DNA of 64,000 nucleotides from AP-15 sp963785565 (GTDB lineage Bacteria; Pseudomonadota; Alphaproteobacteria; ATCC43930; CGMCC-115725): NCBI GenBank assembly GCA_963785565.1, contig CAWAVV010000026.1:1-64000 (forward strand), read 5' to 3'. How positions within the stretch are numbered: position 1 is the first letter of the stretch; each line of letters begins with the position of its first letter. The translations under genes were made by a program, and so were the position numbers. A model generated the notes under the pieces. It did no database searches. It saw only the letters and a list, made by a program, of their open reading frames with translations, and had not been told where the DNA came from. This document shows, piece by piece, positions 1 through 9,400 of the stretch.

Positions 1-3000
1 AGATGGCTGCGGCCGAGCTCGGGTTCGCAGCCCATCTCGCGCTGGATGCGCATGGCTTCCAGCACAGCGGTTTCGGCGGCGGTGGTGCTGCCCGGCTCCA
101 GAATCGCCAACGCCCGGGCCAATACCCGATGGGCGAGCGCATTGGCCAGCCGGTCGTGCGTGCGTTCGGCGAGCCGGATCGCCTGGCGGCAAAGCGGTTC
201 GGCCGCTCCCGCGTCACCCTGGGCCAGCAAGGTCCTTGCCAGCAAGCCCTGGCCCCAGGCGAGCAACGTCGTCGTCCCGAGCTCTTTGGCCAGGGCGATG
301 CTCGATTCGAGCAATTCGCGCGCTTTCGCGGGATCGCCGGCCATCGTGTACGCGTGGCCCTCATAGAACTGCACGAGGTAGATGCGGAACCGGTCGCCGA
401 CGCTCTCGGCGAGCCGACGCGCCTCCTCGCAATCGGCGATCGCCGCCGCGGCTGATCCTTGATGGCAATGCGCCACCGCCCGGTAATTATAGGCCGCCGC
501 CTCGACGAATGGGTTCTTCAGCTGTTGCGAGAGGTGAACGCCGTGATCGGCATAGGCGAGCGCCCGCTCGAACTCGCCCAGCGCGCCAAAGGTTACGCCG
601 GCGTACCCGGCTGCGGTGGCTTCTTCGGTCGGGTTGCCGAGATTGCGCATCTGTTCGACGCTGCGCGCCAACAGCCGGCCGGCGCGGGCATATTCCCCGG
701 TCAGATAATAGCGCCGTCCCATCAGATTGACCGGTGGGCCGGCCAAGGCCTCATCGTCCAATCGATCGGCGATCGCCAGGCTCTGCTCGGCATAATCGGT
801 CGCGCTGTCGAACATGCCGCGGACATAGGCGAGCCGGCCGAGCCAGTAGAGCACGCTCGCCAGGCGCGGCTCGTCGCCGAGCGCGTCGGCCAAGACGCGC
901 GCCTCGCCGAGGTTGCGCTCGTCGGCTTCCAGCGCCTCCCGCGTCGTCCCGACGCTGGCGCGCTTGAGCGCCGCATCGATCTGGGCGCGCTGCAGCTCCG
1001 GCGAGGGCGGCAAGGATTTCGCCAGGTCGAGGGCCTGGTCGTAATGGGACGAAGCGTCGGCGTTGGCGTAGAGACGGGCGGCCTGGTCGCCGGCCAGAAG
1101 GGCGTACCTGACGGCCTTTTCCTGCTGGTCGCTCTGGGAATAATGATGCGCGAGAATGGCGGCCTGGCCCTCGCGCCCGAGCTGCTCCATGCAGCGCCCG
1201 ATCATGCCGTGCAGCGCCTGCCGCCGCGGCCCCAGCAGGCTGCGATACGCGACCCCGCGGATGACGGCGTGCTTGAAGCGATATTCGAGATGCGGCAGCA
1301 GGCGGGTTTGGTGGATCAGCTCGACATGCTTCAAGATCTCGAGGTGGCCGGGCACCACTGCGGGAGCATCGGACGCCGCGGTCAGCAAGGGCAAGTCGAA
1401 CTCGCGGCCGATGATGGCGGCGATCTGCACGTTCTGCTTGACGGCCTCGCCAAGGGCATCGATGCGCGCCTGGATAATCCCCTGGATGGTCGAGGGAAAT
1501 TCGACTTCGGCCGCGCTCGCCAATTGCAGCCGGGCAGGTTGATGGATCACGAAATTTCGTTCGACCAGGGCGCGGGTGATTTCCTCGATGAATAACGGGT
1601 TGCCGTCCGCTCTTTCGGCGATAAAGCGCAGCAGATCCTCGGCCACACCGGGGCCGAGGAGCCCCGTCGCCATTCGCTCCATCTCGTCGTCGGCGAGCCG
1701 GTCGAGCGTGATTTGCGCAAGGACCGGCAGGTCCGCCCAGCGCAGCTGATAGCCCGGCCGGTGTGTCGTCAACATCAGGACCGGCAGTTCAGGCAGACTG
1801 CCGGTCAGAAAGGCGATGAAATCCTCGGTGCTCTGGTCCCGCCAGTGCAGGTTCTCAAACACCAGCACCAGCGGGCGCTGGCGCGCGACGGCGGCGAGGA
1901 CACCGGCGATGGCCTTCTGGGTTCGTTCCCTCTTATCCTTCGGTTCCAGACCGCGCAGCGCCCCGTCGTCGCCGGACAAGCCGAAAAGCGGCTCGAGGAA
2001 GGGCAGAGCCTCGGTCAGAAGCGGGTCCAGCTCCACCACGCCCGCCCGCAATTTTTCTCCCGCCTGATGCGGGTTGTCGCCCTCCTCGATGCGAAAGACG
2101 ATGCGCAGCACCTCGATGATCGGACCGAAAGGGAGGGTCAGCCCGCGCGCGCGGCAATGTCCTTCGAGCCAGCTCACGCGATCCTGCCCGAGAGATTGCC
2201 GGAATTCATACAACAGGCGCGATTTGCCGAGCCCGGGCTCTCCGACGAGGGCGATGGCCTGGCCGTGACCCGCTTCGGCGCGAGTGAGCCGTTCGTGCAA
2301 CTGCCCTAGCTCACCGCCGCGGCCGACGAGCGTCGTCAGCCCCCGCTCGACCCGCATCTCCAACTGGTTGCGCCAGGGCGCACGACCGATAACCTTGTAG
2401 ACGACCACCGGCTCGCGCTGGCCTCTAACTTCGACCGGACCGAGCCGTTCCGCCCGCACTTCGCCGGCGACCGCCTGGTAGGCATCCTCGGTGATCACGA
2501 TAGTCCCGGGTTCGGCCAAGGATTGCATCCGCGAGGCCAGGTGCACGACATTGCTGTTGGCGGTGTAGTCCATCCGCAGATCGTCGCCGATACGGCCGAC
2601 AACGACCGATCCGGTGTTCAAACCAATGCGCAGCTGCACCGCCACCCCGTGCTCGCGCTGGATCTCGGCGTTGTAGCCGCGGATCGTCTCTTGGATCGTC
2701 AGCGCCGCGTGCACGGCCCGCGCGGCGTGGTCCTCGAGCGCGATCGGGGCGCCGAACAGCGCCATTATTCCGTCGCCGAGATAGCTGTTGACCGTCCCCT
2801 CGTAGCGGTGCACCGCGTCCGCGGCCAGCTTCAGCACCCGGTCCATCAGCAGATGCAGGTTTTCTGCGTCGAGTTCTTGCGCCAGGGCCGAGGAGTTGGC
2901 CACATCGGCAAACAGCACGGTGACGAGTTTGCGCTCGCCCTCGAGCGCGCTGCGCGTCGTTAGTATCTTTTCCGCCAGATACCGCGGCGTATAGGTCTGC

Positions 3001-3206
3001 TGCGCCCGCGACTCGTCAAAGCTCTTCGTGTCTTGCCCGGCGACACCCGGGCGGCCGAGAAGGGCGGCGCCGCATTCGTCGCAGAACTTCGCCAGGGGCC
3101 GGTTGACGCGGCCGCACGCCTCGCAGCAGATCGGCAGAGCCGCGCCGCACTCTTCGCAAAAGCGCGCCTCTTCCCGACTCTCGTGCTTGCACTCGAGGCA
3201 CTGCAC
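1..3206 (-). CDS. Zinc-ribbon / class III nucleotide cyclase-like / AAA ATPase / TPR signalling protein (3' end outside window)
   Basis: About 1068 residues are visible and the frame stays open to the window edge, so the C-terminus is missing. The GTG start at 3206 follows a GGGAGGA-like ribosome site. Residues 1-46 hold paired CxxC knuckles (C3/C6, C17/C20, C28/C31, C42/C45). Residues about 90-265 form a class III cyclase domain with the two metal-binding aspartates (D101 in FADV, D145 in LGDG). The purine-reading lysine position is S141 and the usual catalytic Asn is a His (VVHLASR), so cyclase activity is uncertain. A STAND/AAA-type ATPase follows, with Walker A GEPGLGKS at 322-329, then TPR-like helical repeats to the edge. 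The family is thought to sense ligands or partners through the C-terminal repeats. Sure of the architecture, not of the output signal. Confidence 0.85.
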   Translation of the reverse strand, partial: MQCLECKHESREEARFCEECGAALPICCEACGRVNRPLAKFCDECGAALLGRPGVAGQDTKSFDESRAQQTYTPRYLAEKILTTRSALEGERKLVTVLFADVANSSALAQELDAENLHLLMDRVLKLAADAVHRYEGTVNSYLGDGIMALFGAPIALEDHAARAVHAALTIQETIRGYNAEIQREHGVAVQLRIGLNTGSVVVGRIGDDLRMDYTANSNVVHLASRMQSLAEPGTIVITEDAYQAVAGEVRAERLGPVEVRGQREPVVVYKVIGRAPWRNQLEMRVERGLTTLVGRGGELGQLHERLTRAEAGHGQAIALVGEPGLGKSRLLYEFRQSLGQDRVSWLEGHCRARGLTLPFGPIIEVLRIVFRIEEGDNPHQAGEKLRAGVVELDPLLTEALPFLEPLFGLSGDDGALRGLEPKDKRERTQKAIAGVLAAVARQRPLVLVFENLHWRDQSTEDFIAFLTGSLPELPVLMLTTHRPGYQLRWADLPVLAQITLDRLADDEMERMATGLLGPGVAEDLLRFIAERADGNPLFIEEITRALVERNFVIHQPARLQLASAAEVEFPSTIQGIIQARIDALGEAVKQNVQIAAIIGREFDLPLLTAASDAPAVVPGHLEILKHVELIHQTRLLPHLEYRFKHAVIRGVAYRSLLGPRRQALHGMIGRCMEQLGREGQAAILAHHYSQSDQQEKAVRYALLAGDQAARLYANADASSHYDQALDLAKSLPPSPELQRAQIDAALKRASVGTTREALEADERNLGEARVLADALGDEPRLASVLYWLGRLAYVRGMFDSATDYAEQSLAIADRLDDEALAGPPVNLMGRRYYLTGEYARAGRLLARSVEQMRNLGNPTEEATAAGYAGVTFGALGEFERALAYADHGVHLSQQLKNPFVEAAAYNYRAVAHCHQGSAAAAIADCEEARRLAESVGDRFRIYLVQFYEGHAYTMAGDPAKARELLESSIALAKELGTTTLLAWGQGLLARTLLAQGDAGAAEPLCRQAIRLAERTHDRLANALAHRVLARALAILEPGSTTAAETAVLEAMRIQREMGCEPELGRSH

Positions 3207-3604
3207 GCTCGGCTCCTCCCGTGACCACAGCGTTCGGAATCGGCGAGCGCCGAGGCCGACGAGATTATAGATGGACTCCGTCAGGTTTCGTTAAGTTTTT
3301 GACCTTTTCCCCCGACCCGTAAGGATCAAGCGATGCGACCGGTTTCGACAGCGGAACGAGCGCCTTGCCTGCGCAGCGGCTCCTGGGTCGGCTCAGCCAT
3401 TCGCAGGCGGCTGGGCTGCCGTCGTTTTCGGCACATAATAGATTGCCGCCGGCATCGCCATATCCGTCGGCGTGCGCGTCAAAAAATCGTCCGAATCGTC
3501 AAGCCGCGGACGCTTGTCGACGCGACCCGAGACGTGCTGATGGATTGTCATCGCGCCCACCGCCGGCTACGATCGCGACCTCTCCGCGACGAGGACCGAA
3601 CGCA
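3207..3604. other. Divergent intergenic region between the cyclase-like gene and the hydrolase gene
   Basis: About 400 bases between two diverging start codons. The downstream reading frame extends back to 3365, but that extension is arginine-rich, unlike the family, and has no ribosome site, so it is not treated as coding. The region must hold the promoters of both neighbours; no specific operator or RNA structure was recognised. Confidence 0.5.
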
Positions 3605-4477
3605 ATGCGCACGAGCTTCACCGTCGACGACATGACCATTCATCGGATCGTCGAGCAGGAGGCGGGGTTCACGCCGATCCTGGAATTCCTGCCCAGCCTG
3701 AGCCGTGAATTGCTGGACGAGAACCGATCTTGGCTACAACCCGCGGCACTCGACCAAGCCGATATGGCCGTCCTCTGCTTCCAATCTTATGTCGTCAAGA
3801 CGCCACACCATACGATCCTGGTGGATGCCTGTATCGGCAACGACAAGTCGTTTCCGCACCGCCCGACCTGGCACCGCAAGAACGACAGCAACTGGATGCA
3901 GGCGCTGAACGCCGCCGGCGTGACCGTCGACGACGTCGACTTTGTCATGTGCACGCACCTGCACGGTGATCATGTCGGCTGGAACACGCGGCGGGAGAAT
4001 GGCCGCTGGGTGCCCACTTTCCCGAATGCCAAATACCTGTTCTCGAAAAAGGAATATGAATATTGGGACGCCGTTCACCGCGATACCCCGCTGGATCCGA
4101 TGACCGATAGCGTGCTGCCGATCATCGACGCCAAAAAGGCCGAGCTGGTGACCAGCGACCACGCCCTCAACGACCACATCAGGCTGATGCCGACCCCCGG
4201 CCACACCCCCGACCATTTCGCGGTCCGCGCCGGGCGGCGCGAGGACGTCGCGGTGTTTACCGGCGATTTGATCCATTCGCCGATCCAGGCGCGCTATCCC
4301 GACCTGGTGATGCGCGTCGATTACGATCAGAAACAGGCCTCGGCGACGCGACGCGCATTCTTCGAGCGCTACTGCGACACCAGCACGCTGTGCTGCACGA
4401 TGCACTTCCCGTCGCCCTCGGTCGGCCACATAAAGCGCTGGGGTAACGGCTTCCGTCACCAGCCGGTCAGCAGCTGA
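3605..4477 (+). CDS. Metallo-beta-lactamase fold hydrolase
   Basis: 290 residues, probably a cytoplasmic hydrolase of the lactonase/glyoxalase II-like MBL superfamily. The metal motif HLHGDH lies at residues 118-123, with further expected ligands in GHTPDH, in GDLIHS (the bridging Asp) and in the late MHFPSPSVGH segment. The ATG at 3605 follows GAGGA at good spacing; an earlier in-frame start at 3365 gives a low-complexity extension and is rejected. No signal peptide is seen. The substrate cannot be read from the sequence; N-acyl homoserine lactonase-like or other ester/lactone hydrolysis is possible. It stands alone, facing away from the cyclase-like gene and converging on the RTX locus. Confidence 0.85.
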   Translation: MRTSFTVDDMTIHRIVEQEAGFTPILEFLPSLSRELLDENRSWLQPAALDQADMAVLCFQSYVVKTPHHTILVDACIGNDKSFPHRPTWHRKNDSNWMQALNAAGVTVDDVDFVMCTHLHGDHVGWNTRRENGRWVPTFPNAKYLFSKKEYEYWDAVHRDTPLDPMTDSVLPIIDAKKAELVTSDHALNDHIRLMPTPGHTPDHFAVRAGRREDVAVFTGDLIHSPIQARYPDLVMRVDYDQKQASATRRAFFERYCDTSTLCCTMHFPSPSVGHIKRWGNGFRHQPVSS

Positions 4478-4485
4478 CGCCGCTC

Positions 4486-4512
4486 AAAAATCCGCCCTTA
4501 TATCCGGGCGGA
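4486..4512 (-). terminator. Rho-independent terminator of the RTX locus
   Basis: Read on the minus strand, TCCGCCC (4512-4506), an 8-base loop and GGGCGGA (4497-4491) form a perfect 7-bp stem followed directly by five T residues (4490-4486). It lies about 48 bases past the stop codon at 4560, as expected for the end of the RTX transcript. The T-run is on the minus strand only, so it is less suited to the converging hydrolase gene. Confidence 0.8.
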
Positions 4513-4559
4513 CGCAATACCGTCCGAGCGGCGGGGTGAATACGCGGCGCTATGATTTG

Positions 4560-5174
4560 TCAGGTGGCGAAGAACAGGTTGGTGGCGGTGAAGGTGGGGT
4601 GGCCGGTAAGAGTGGCGACGAGCTCACGCGAGCTGCCGGTCGTGTTGCCCTGGGCGTCGTAATAAAGGGTGCCGACAGTCGTGTTGTAGGCAAAACGCTC
4701 GACCGCATTGTCGAAGGTGCCGTTGGTCTGGGTCGAGAACAAACTCGCTGGCAGCGGCTTTGGCGTCGACGTCGCCCCGCTCAGACCGAGGGCGAAGCCG
4801 GAATTGCTGAACGCGATCTCGTTGGTGGTCGAGGCGGCGAAGTCGGCGATCGTGTTCGTGTCCGGTGCCGTGGTCGAGCCGGACGTCGTGAACTCGAACA
4901 CATTGGCTCCGGCTCCGCCGGTCATGACCGCGTTCTGGCCAGCAATCAAGAGGTCGGCGCCGGCGCCGCCCTTGATGACCGCCTTATCGGCGGCCGCCAC
5001 CCCAGCTTCGCTGATCGTGTTGCCGCTGTTGCCGCCGTTGACCGTGATCGCGCTGTTGGTCACCCCGGTGAAGTTGGCGTTAGCCAGGGTCAGGCTGTTG
5101 GCCCCGCCATTGGCCAGGTCGTAAACCTCGACCCCGCTGACCCCGCCGGCATTGACCGTGCCGGCGGTGGTCAT
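4560..5174 (-). pseudogene. Out-of-frame C-terminal segment of the giant RTX surface protein (type I secretion signal region)
   Basis: 204 codons that continue the RTX protein but in a different frame. It opens with the same repeat text as the upstream gene (MTTAGTVNAGG, then VYDLANGGANSLTL), then leaves the repeats and ends with segments typical of the C-terminus of alphaproteobacterial type I-secreted proteins (FAYNTTVGTLYYDAQGN, then VATLTGHPTF near the end). The ATG at 5174 is only an internal methionine of the repeat, so this is not a separate gene. It is separated from the main frame by an apparent 154-bp loss at about 5182/5183. If the frames were joined, the protein would be about 2,170 residues or more. 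Whether the break is genuine or an assembly collapse in near-identical repeats cannot be told here. Confidence 0.75.
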
Positions 5175-6440
5175 CAGCAGAGGATCGTGTTGCCGCTGTT
5201 GCCGCCGTTGACCCTGATCGCGCTGTTGGTCACCCCGATGAAGTTGGCGTTAGCCAGGGTCAGGCTGTTGGCCCCGCCATTGGCCAGGTCGTAAACCTCG
5301 ACCCCGCTGACCCCGCCGGCATTGACCGTGCCGGCGGTGGTCATCAGCAGAGTGTCGGTGCCAGCCCCGCCCGCGACCGTGTCGGTCGCCGCTAGGTTGG
5401 CGGCTGAAAACTCGAAGATGTCGTTGCCCGCCCCGCCGGTGAAGTCGTCGGTTCCGGGTCCACCGACCGCGATCACCCGGTTGGCCCCGGTCAGCCGCGA
5501 GGCGTCGATCGTGTTGCCGCTGTTGCCGCCGTTGACCGTGATCGCGCTGTTGGTCACCCCGGTGAAGTTGGCGTTAGTCAGGGTCAGGCTGTTGGCCCCG
5601 CCATTGGCCAGGTCGTAAACCTCGACCCCGCTGACCCCGCCGGCATTGACCGTGCCGGCGGTGGTCATCAGCAGATAGTTGGTGCCAGCCCCGCCCGCGA
5701 CCGTGTCGGTCGCCGCTAGGTTGGCGGCTGAAAACTCGAAGATGTCGTTGCCCGCCCCGCCGGTGAAGTCGTCGGTTCCGGGTCCACCGACCGCGATCAC
5801 CCGGTTGGCCCCGGTCAGCCGCGAGGCGTCGATCGTGTTGCCGCTGTTGCCGCCGTTGACCGTGATCGCGCTGTTGGTCACCCCGGTGAAGTTGGCGTTA
5901 GCCAGGGTCAGGCTGTTGGCCCCGCCATTGGCCAGGTCGTAAACCTCGACCCCGCTGACCCCGCCGGCATTGACCGTGCCGGCGGTGGTCATCAGCAGAT
6001 AGTTGGTGCCAGCCCCGCCCGCGACCGTGTCGGTCGCCGCTAGGTTGGCGGCTGAAAACTCGAAGATGTCGTTGCCCGCCCCGCCGGTGAAGTTGTCGGT
6101 TCCGGGTCCACCGACCGCGATCACCCGGTTGGCCCCGGTCAGCCGCGAGGCGTCGATCGTGTTGCCGCTGTTGCCGCCGTTGACCGTGATCGCGCTGTTG
6201 GTCACCCCGACAAAGTTGGCGTCGGCCAGGGTCAGGCTGTTGGCCCCGCTGTTGGCCAGGTCGTAGATCTCGACCCCGCTGACCCCGGCGGCCATCACCG
6301 TGCCGGCGGTGGTCATCAGCAGATAGTTGGTGCCAGCCCCGCCCGCGACCGTGTCGGTCGCCGCTAGGTTGACGGCTGAAAACTCGAAGATGTCGTTGCC
6401 CGCCCCGCCGGTGAAGTTGTCAGCGCCAGCGGTGCCGATA
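5035..6440 (-). repeat. Tandem 324-bp (108-codon) RTX units, nearly identical
   Basis: The anchor CTCGAAGATGTCGTTGCC (plus strand) recurs at 5411, 5735, 6059 and 6383, exactly 324 bases apart. Each unit encodes a GGAGNDIFEFSA calcium-binding-type motif and a TNSAITVNGGNSGNTI segment. The copy nearest the 3' end is short by 154 bp: TCATCAGCAG is followed by GATCGTG after 12 bases instead of 166. Such long near-identical units are prone to recombination and to assembly collapse. Confidence 0.9.
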
Positions 6441-9400
6441 AAGACCACCGCGTTGGGCGTGGCGCTGTTGATCGTTACGCTCTGCGTCGGCGAAGCTGGG
6501 CTCTTGTTGGCAGCGACATCGACCTCACTCGTGGTGAGGCTGTGCGCGCCGACTGCGAGCGGGCTCGTCGTGGTGATCGACCAGCTGCCACCCGCCGCCA
6601 CAGTCGCGGTGCCAACCGCCGTCGTGCCGTCATAGAGGGTAACGGTGTCGCCGGCCTCGCCCTTGCCGGCGACCGTAAACGTGTCGCCCTTGGCCCCGTC
6701 ATCCGCCGCCACCGCAAAGCTCAGCCCCGACGGCGGCACCATAAGCCGAATGTCGGTGCCACCATCGCCGTCGTTGCTACGAACAAAAAAATCGCCTGTA
6801 TAGCTTCCCGATAATTGCTGTGTATAGGTCTGGCTGCCCTCAGATACAGTGAGCACGTCGGTCGTCGAATCTAGTGCAGCTGATCCGCCGCTGACGTAGG
6901 GAAGATACGCCACGTCGATCGTACCGCCGCCGCGCAGAGTCGTACTCGTGGCAGTGCCACCAGAGGACACGACTTCATAGCCACCGCTATTCACCGTGGT
7001 GCCCGTAGCCGTGCCCCCTGAGTACACGCCCTGCTGGCCACCGCTGCTGACGACCGTGCCAATAGCCGTGCCGCCGGAGAAAACGACTTCGTCGCTGGAA
7101 TCCTTCACCATGGTTCCGCTGACCGTACCATCAACTTCATCGAATCCGCCGCTTTCCACCGTAGTGAAGCTGGCGCTGCCACCAGAGTTAATGCTCATTT
7201 GGGCACCGTAGGCGCCAAGGCCATTCACCGTGGTGCTGATGGCTGTCCCGCCATATTGAACGTCCAACTGACCGTCGGCATGCACCGTCGTCCCGCTGGC
7301 CACTCCATAGTCTGATTCGGCGCCGCCGCTGTTTACCGTGGTGCTGATGCTTGTGCCGCCAGGTTGAACCTGCTCTTCGCCGAAGATGGCGGAGGCGGAC
7401 CCGTAGAAGCCGTATAACGTGGTATTGATGGCGGTACCGCCGGCGGAGACAAGCTCTCCGCCACCGCTGTTGACTGTGGTGCTGATGGTCGTGCCGCCGG
7501 ACGCGATCTCGACGCCACCGCTGTCGACCGTCGTGCCGCTCGCCGTGCCGGCAGACAAAATCTCCTGCGTGCCGCCGCTGGACACTGTCGTCCCATAGGC
7601 CGTGCCTCCGCTTTCGACGATCTGGGTGTCGCCGCTCTCGACGATCGTACCGCTCGCAACGCCGTAGACGTGTTGGGTGGCGCTGCCGTCGAGCACGGTG
7701 CCGCTCGCTGTGCCGCCGGCGAGGATGGTCTGCGACCCGCCATTCTCGATGGTCGCACTGACGTCCGTCCCGCTGGACCACACGGCCTCGCTGCCGCCAC
7801 TGCTGATGACGGTGGCGCTCGCCGTGCCACCCGAAAAGACGATCTCGCTGCCGCCATTACTGATGACGGTGCCGGTTGCCTCACCGCCAGAGCCAATCTC
7901 TAGGACTCCGCTTTGGGTGACCGTGAGATTGAAGTATGCCTGCCCCGCAGAAACAGTGAAGGTACTAGACGATATTGTCGTAGGACTGGAAGATAATGAT
8001 GAAGCCCAGCCAGAGATAGTCGCATTGTCGATATCTGTGAGTTGCACGTCAATAACCGGTCCCTCGGGAACCCCGTTAAAGGTTCCGGCAGATTTGACCT
8101 GCGATTGAATTCCCACCGCAGTTGGGGTAATCCCATCGTACGTCCAGAGGGGACCGCCACTCTCGCCTTGGAAGCCCACTAGGCCGTCGATCAGGGTGGC
8201 GATCAGGGTGTTAGCGTTTGAACTAACAGCTCCTATGTAATTATATTGTTGGGAGGAGATATTTCCATTTTCTTGAGATGAGAGGTACCCAGTTAGATTT
8301 ACTGTCCCGGTGAGGTAATTGGATCCCAAATCGAAGAAATTGCCACTGTTGAGACCGCTTACATTAAGGACAGCAAAATCGTATTGAGCTTGAGCCCCCG
8401 AAGGGAGGTATGTAGGATTCACCTGCAGCGAGGTTACATTGTATTGTACGCCTCCAGGGGTTGTAACTACGATGTCGCTATCTAACCCAAAGGAATTTTC
8501 GACATTGTGAGCTGCAGTTAAAATCTTGTTTGGACCGATGATGAACCCCGTACCCGCACCTGATCCAACTCCGACCTGGCCCGTTTTCGGATTAACCCCA
8601 ATCAATTTATCGGTGAAGAGAACGACATCATTATAAGGTGAGGCCGTCGGCGGGTCTGGCGAAGCAGTCGTGGAGTATCCTGAAACCGGGTTGGGGCTGA
8701 GCTCGACATTTGTGCCGGTTGAAAAGTCTGATGAAAGCTCAAATCCACCCGAAAAGGGTTGCAAGGGATCGAAGTTTAGGGTGTAAGTCTTGCCGCTCTC
8801 GACGATTTGGAGAATGTTGTTAGCCTGGGGCGAACTCGGGTTAGTCTCGAAAAAGGTGGCTCCCCCCGCGCTATCGTAGCTGATGTTCGCGAGATCGATC
8901 GTATCGCCGACGGCAAACCCGCTGATCGTATTGGTCGGCATCGTCGTGCCGTCGATTTCCAAGGTGCCGCTGGTCCCGGCGGCGAAGTCGATCGAGCCCG
9001 AGACGATGGCGCCAGACTGCACATCAAGCAATCCGCCGCTGATTACCGCGTTGCTGGTCGTTCCTCCCGAGGAGACAATCTCCTGGCCACCAATCGTCGT
9101 GCTGATGGCCAAGCTGCCAGATGCAACGCCCTGTATGCCGCCGCCGTCGATCGTAGTGCCGCTGGCAGTTCCGCCGTAACCAATAACCTGTGTGCCGCCG
9201 CTATTGACCACCGTACCGCTGGCAACTCCGCCGGAAAACACGGTCTCGTCGCCGCCGGTGCTGACTATCGTGCCGTTGGCAACGCCGTAGACGTAGTCGA
9301 AGCCGCCGCTGCTGACCACCGTACCGCTGGCAACCCCACCGGAATACTCGTACCAATAGCCGCTGCTGATGACCACTGTGCCGCTGCCGATACCGCCGGA

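Noticed and set aside
459..1595. Long plus-strand frame opposite the cyclase/TPR gene
   Set aside because: It is antisense to a frame with clear domains and has no family similarity or ribosome site; a GC-rich shadow.
5035..6440. Regular repeats suggesting a CRISPR or satellite array
   Set aside because: The 324-bp period keeps one open frame with RTX motifs and there are no short repeats with unique spacers.
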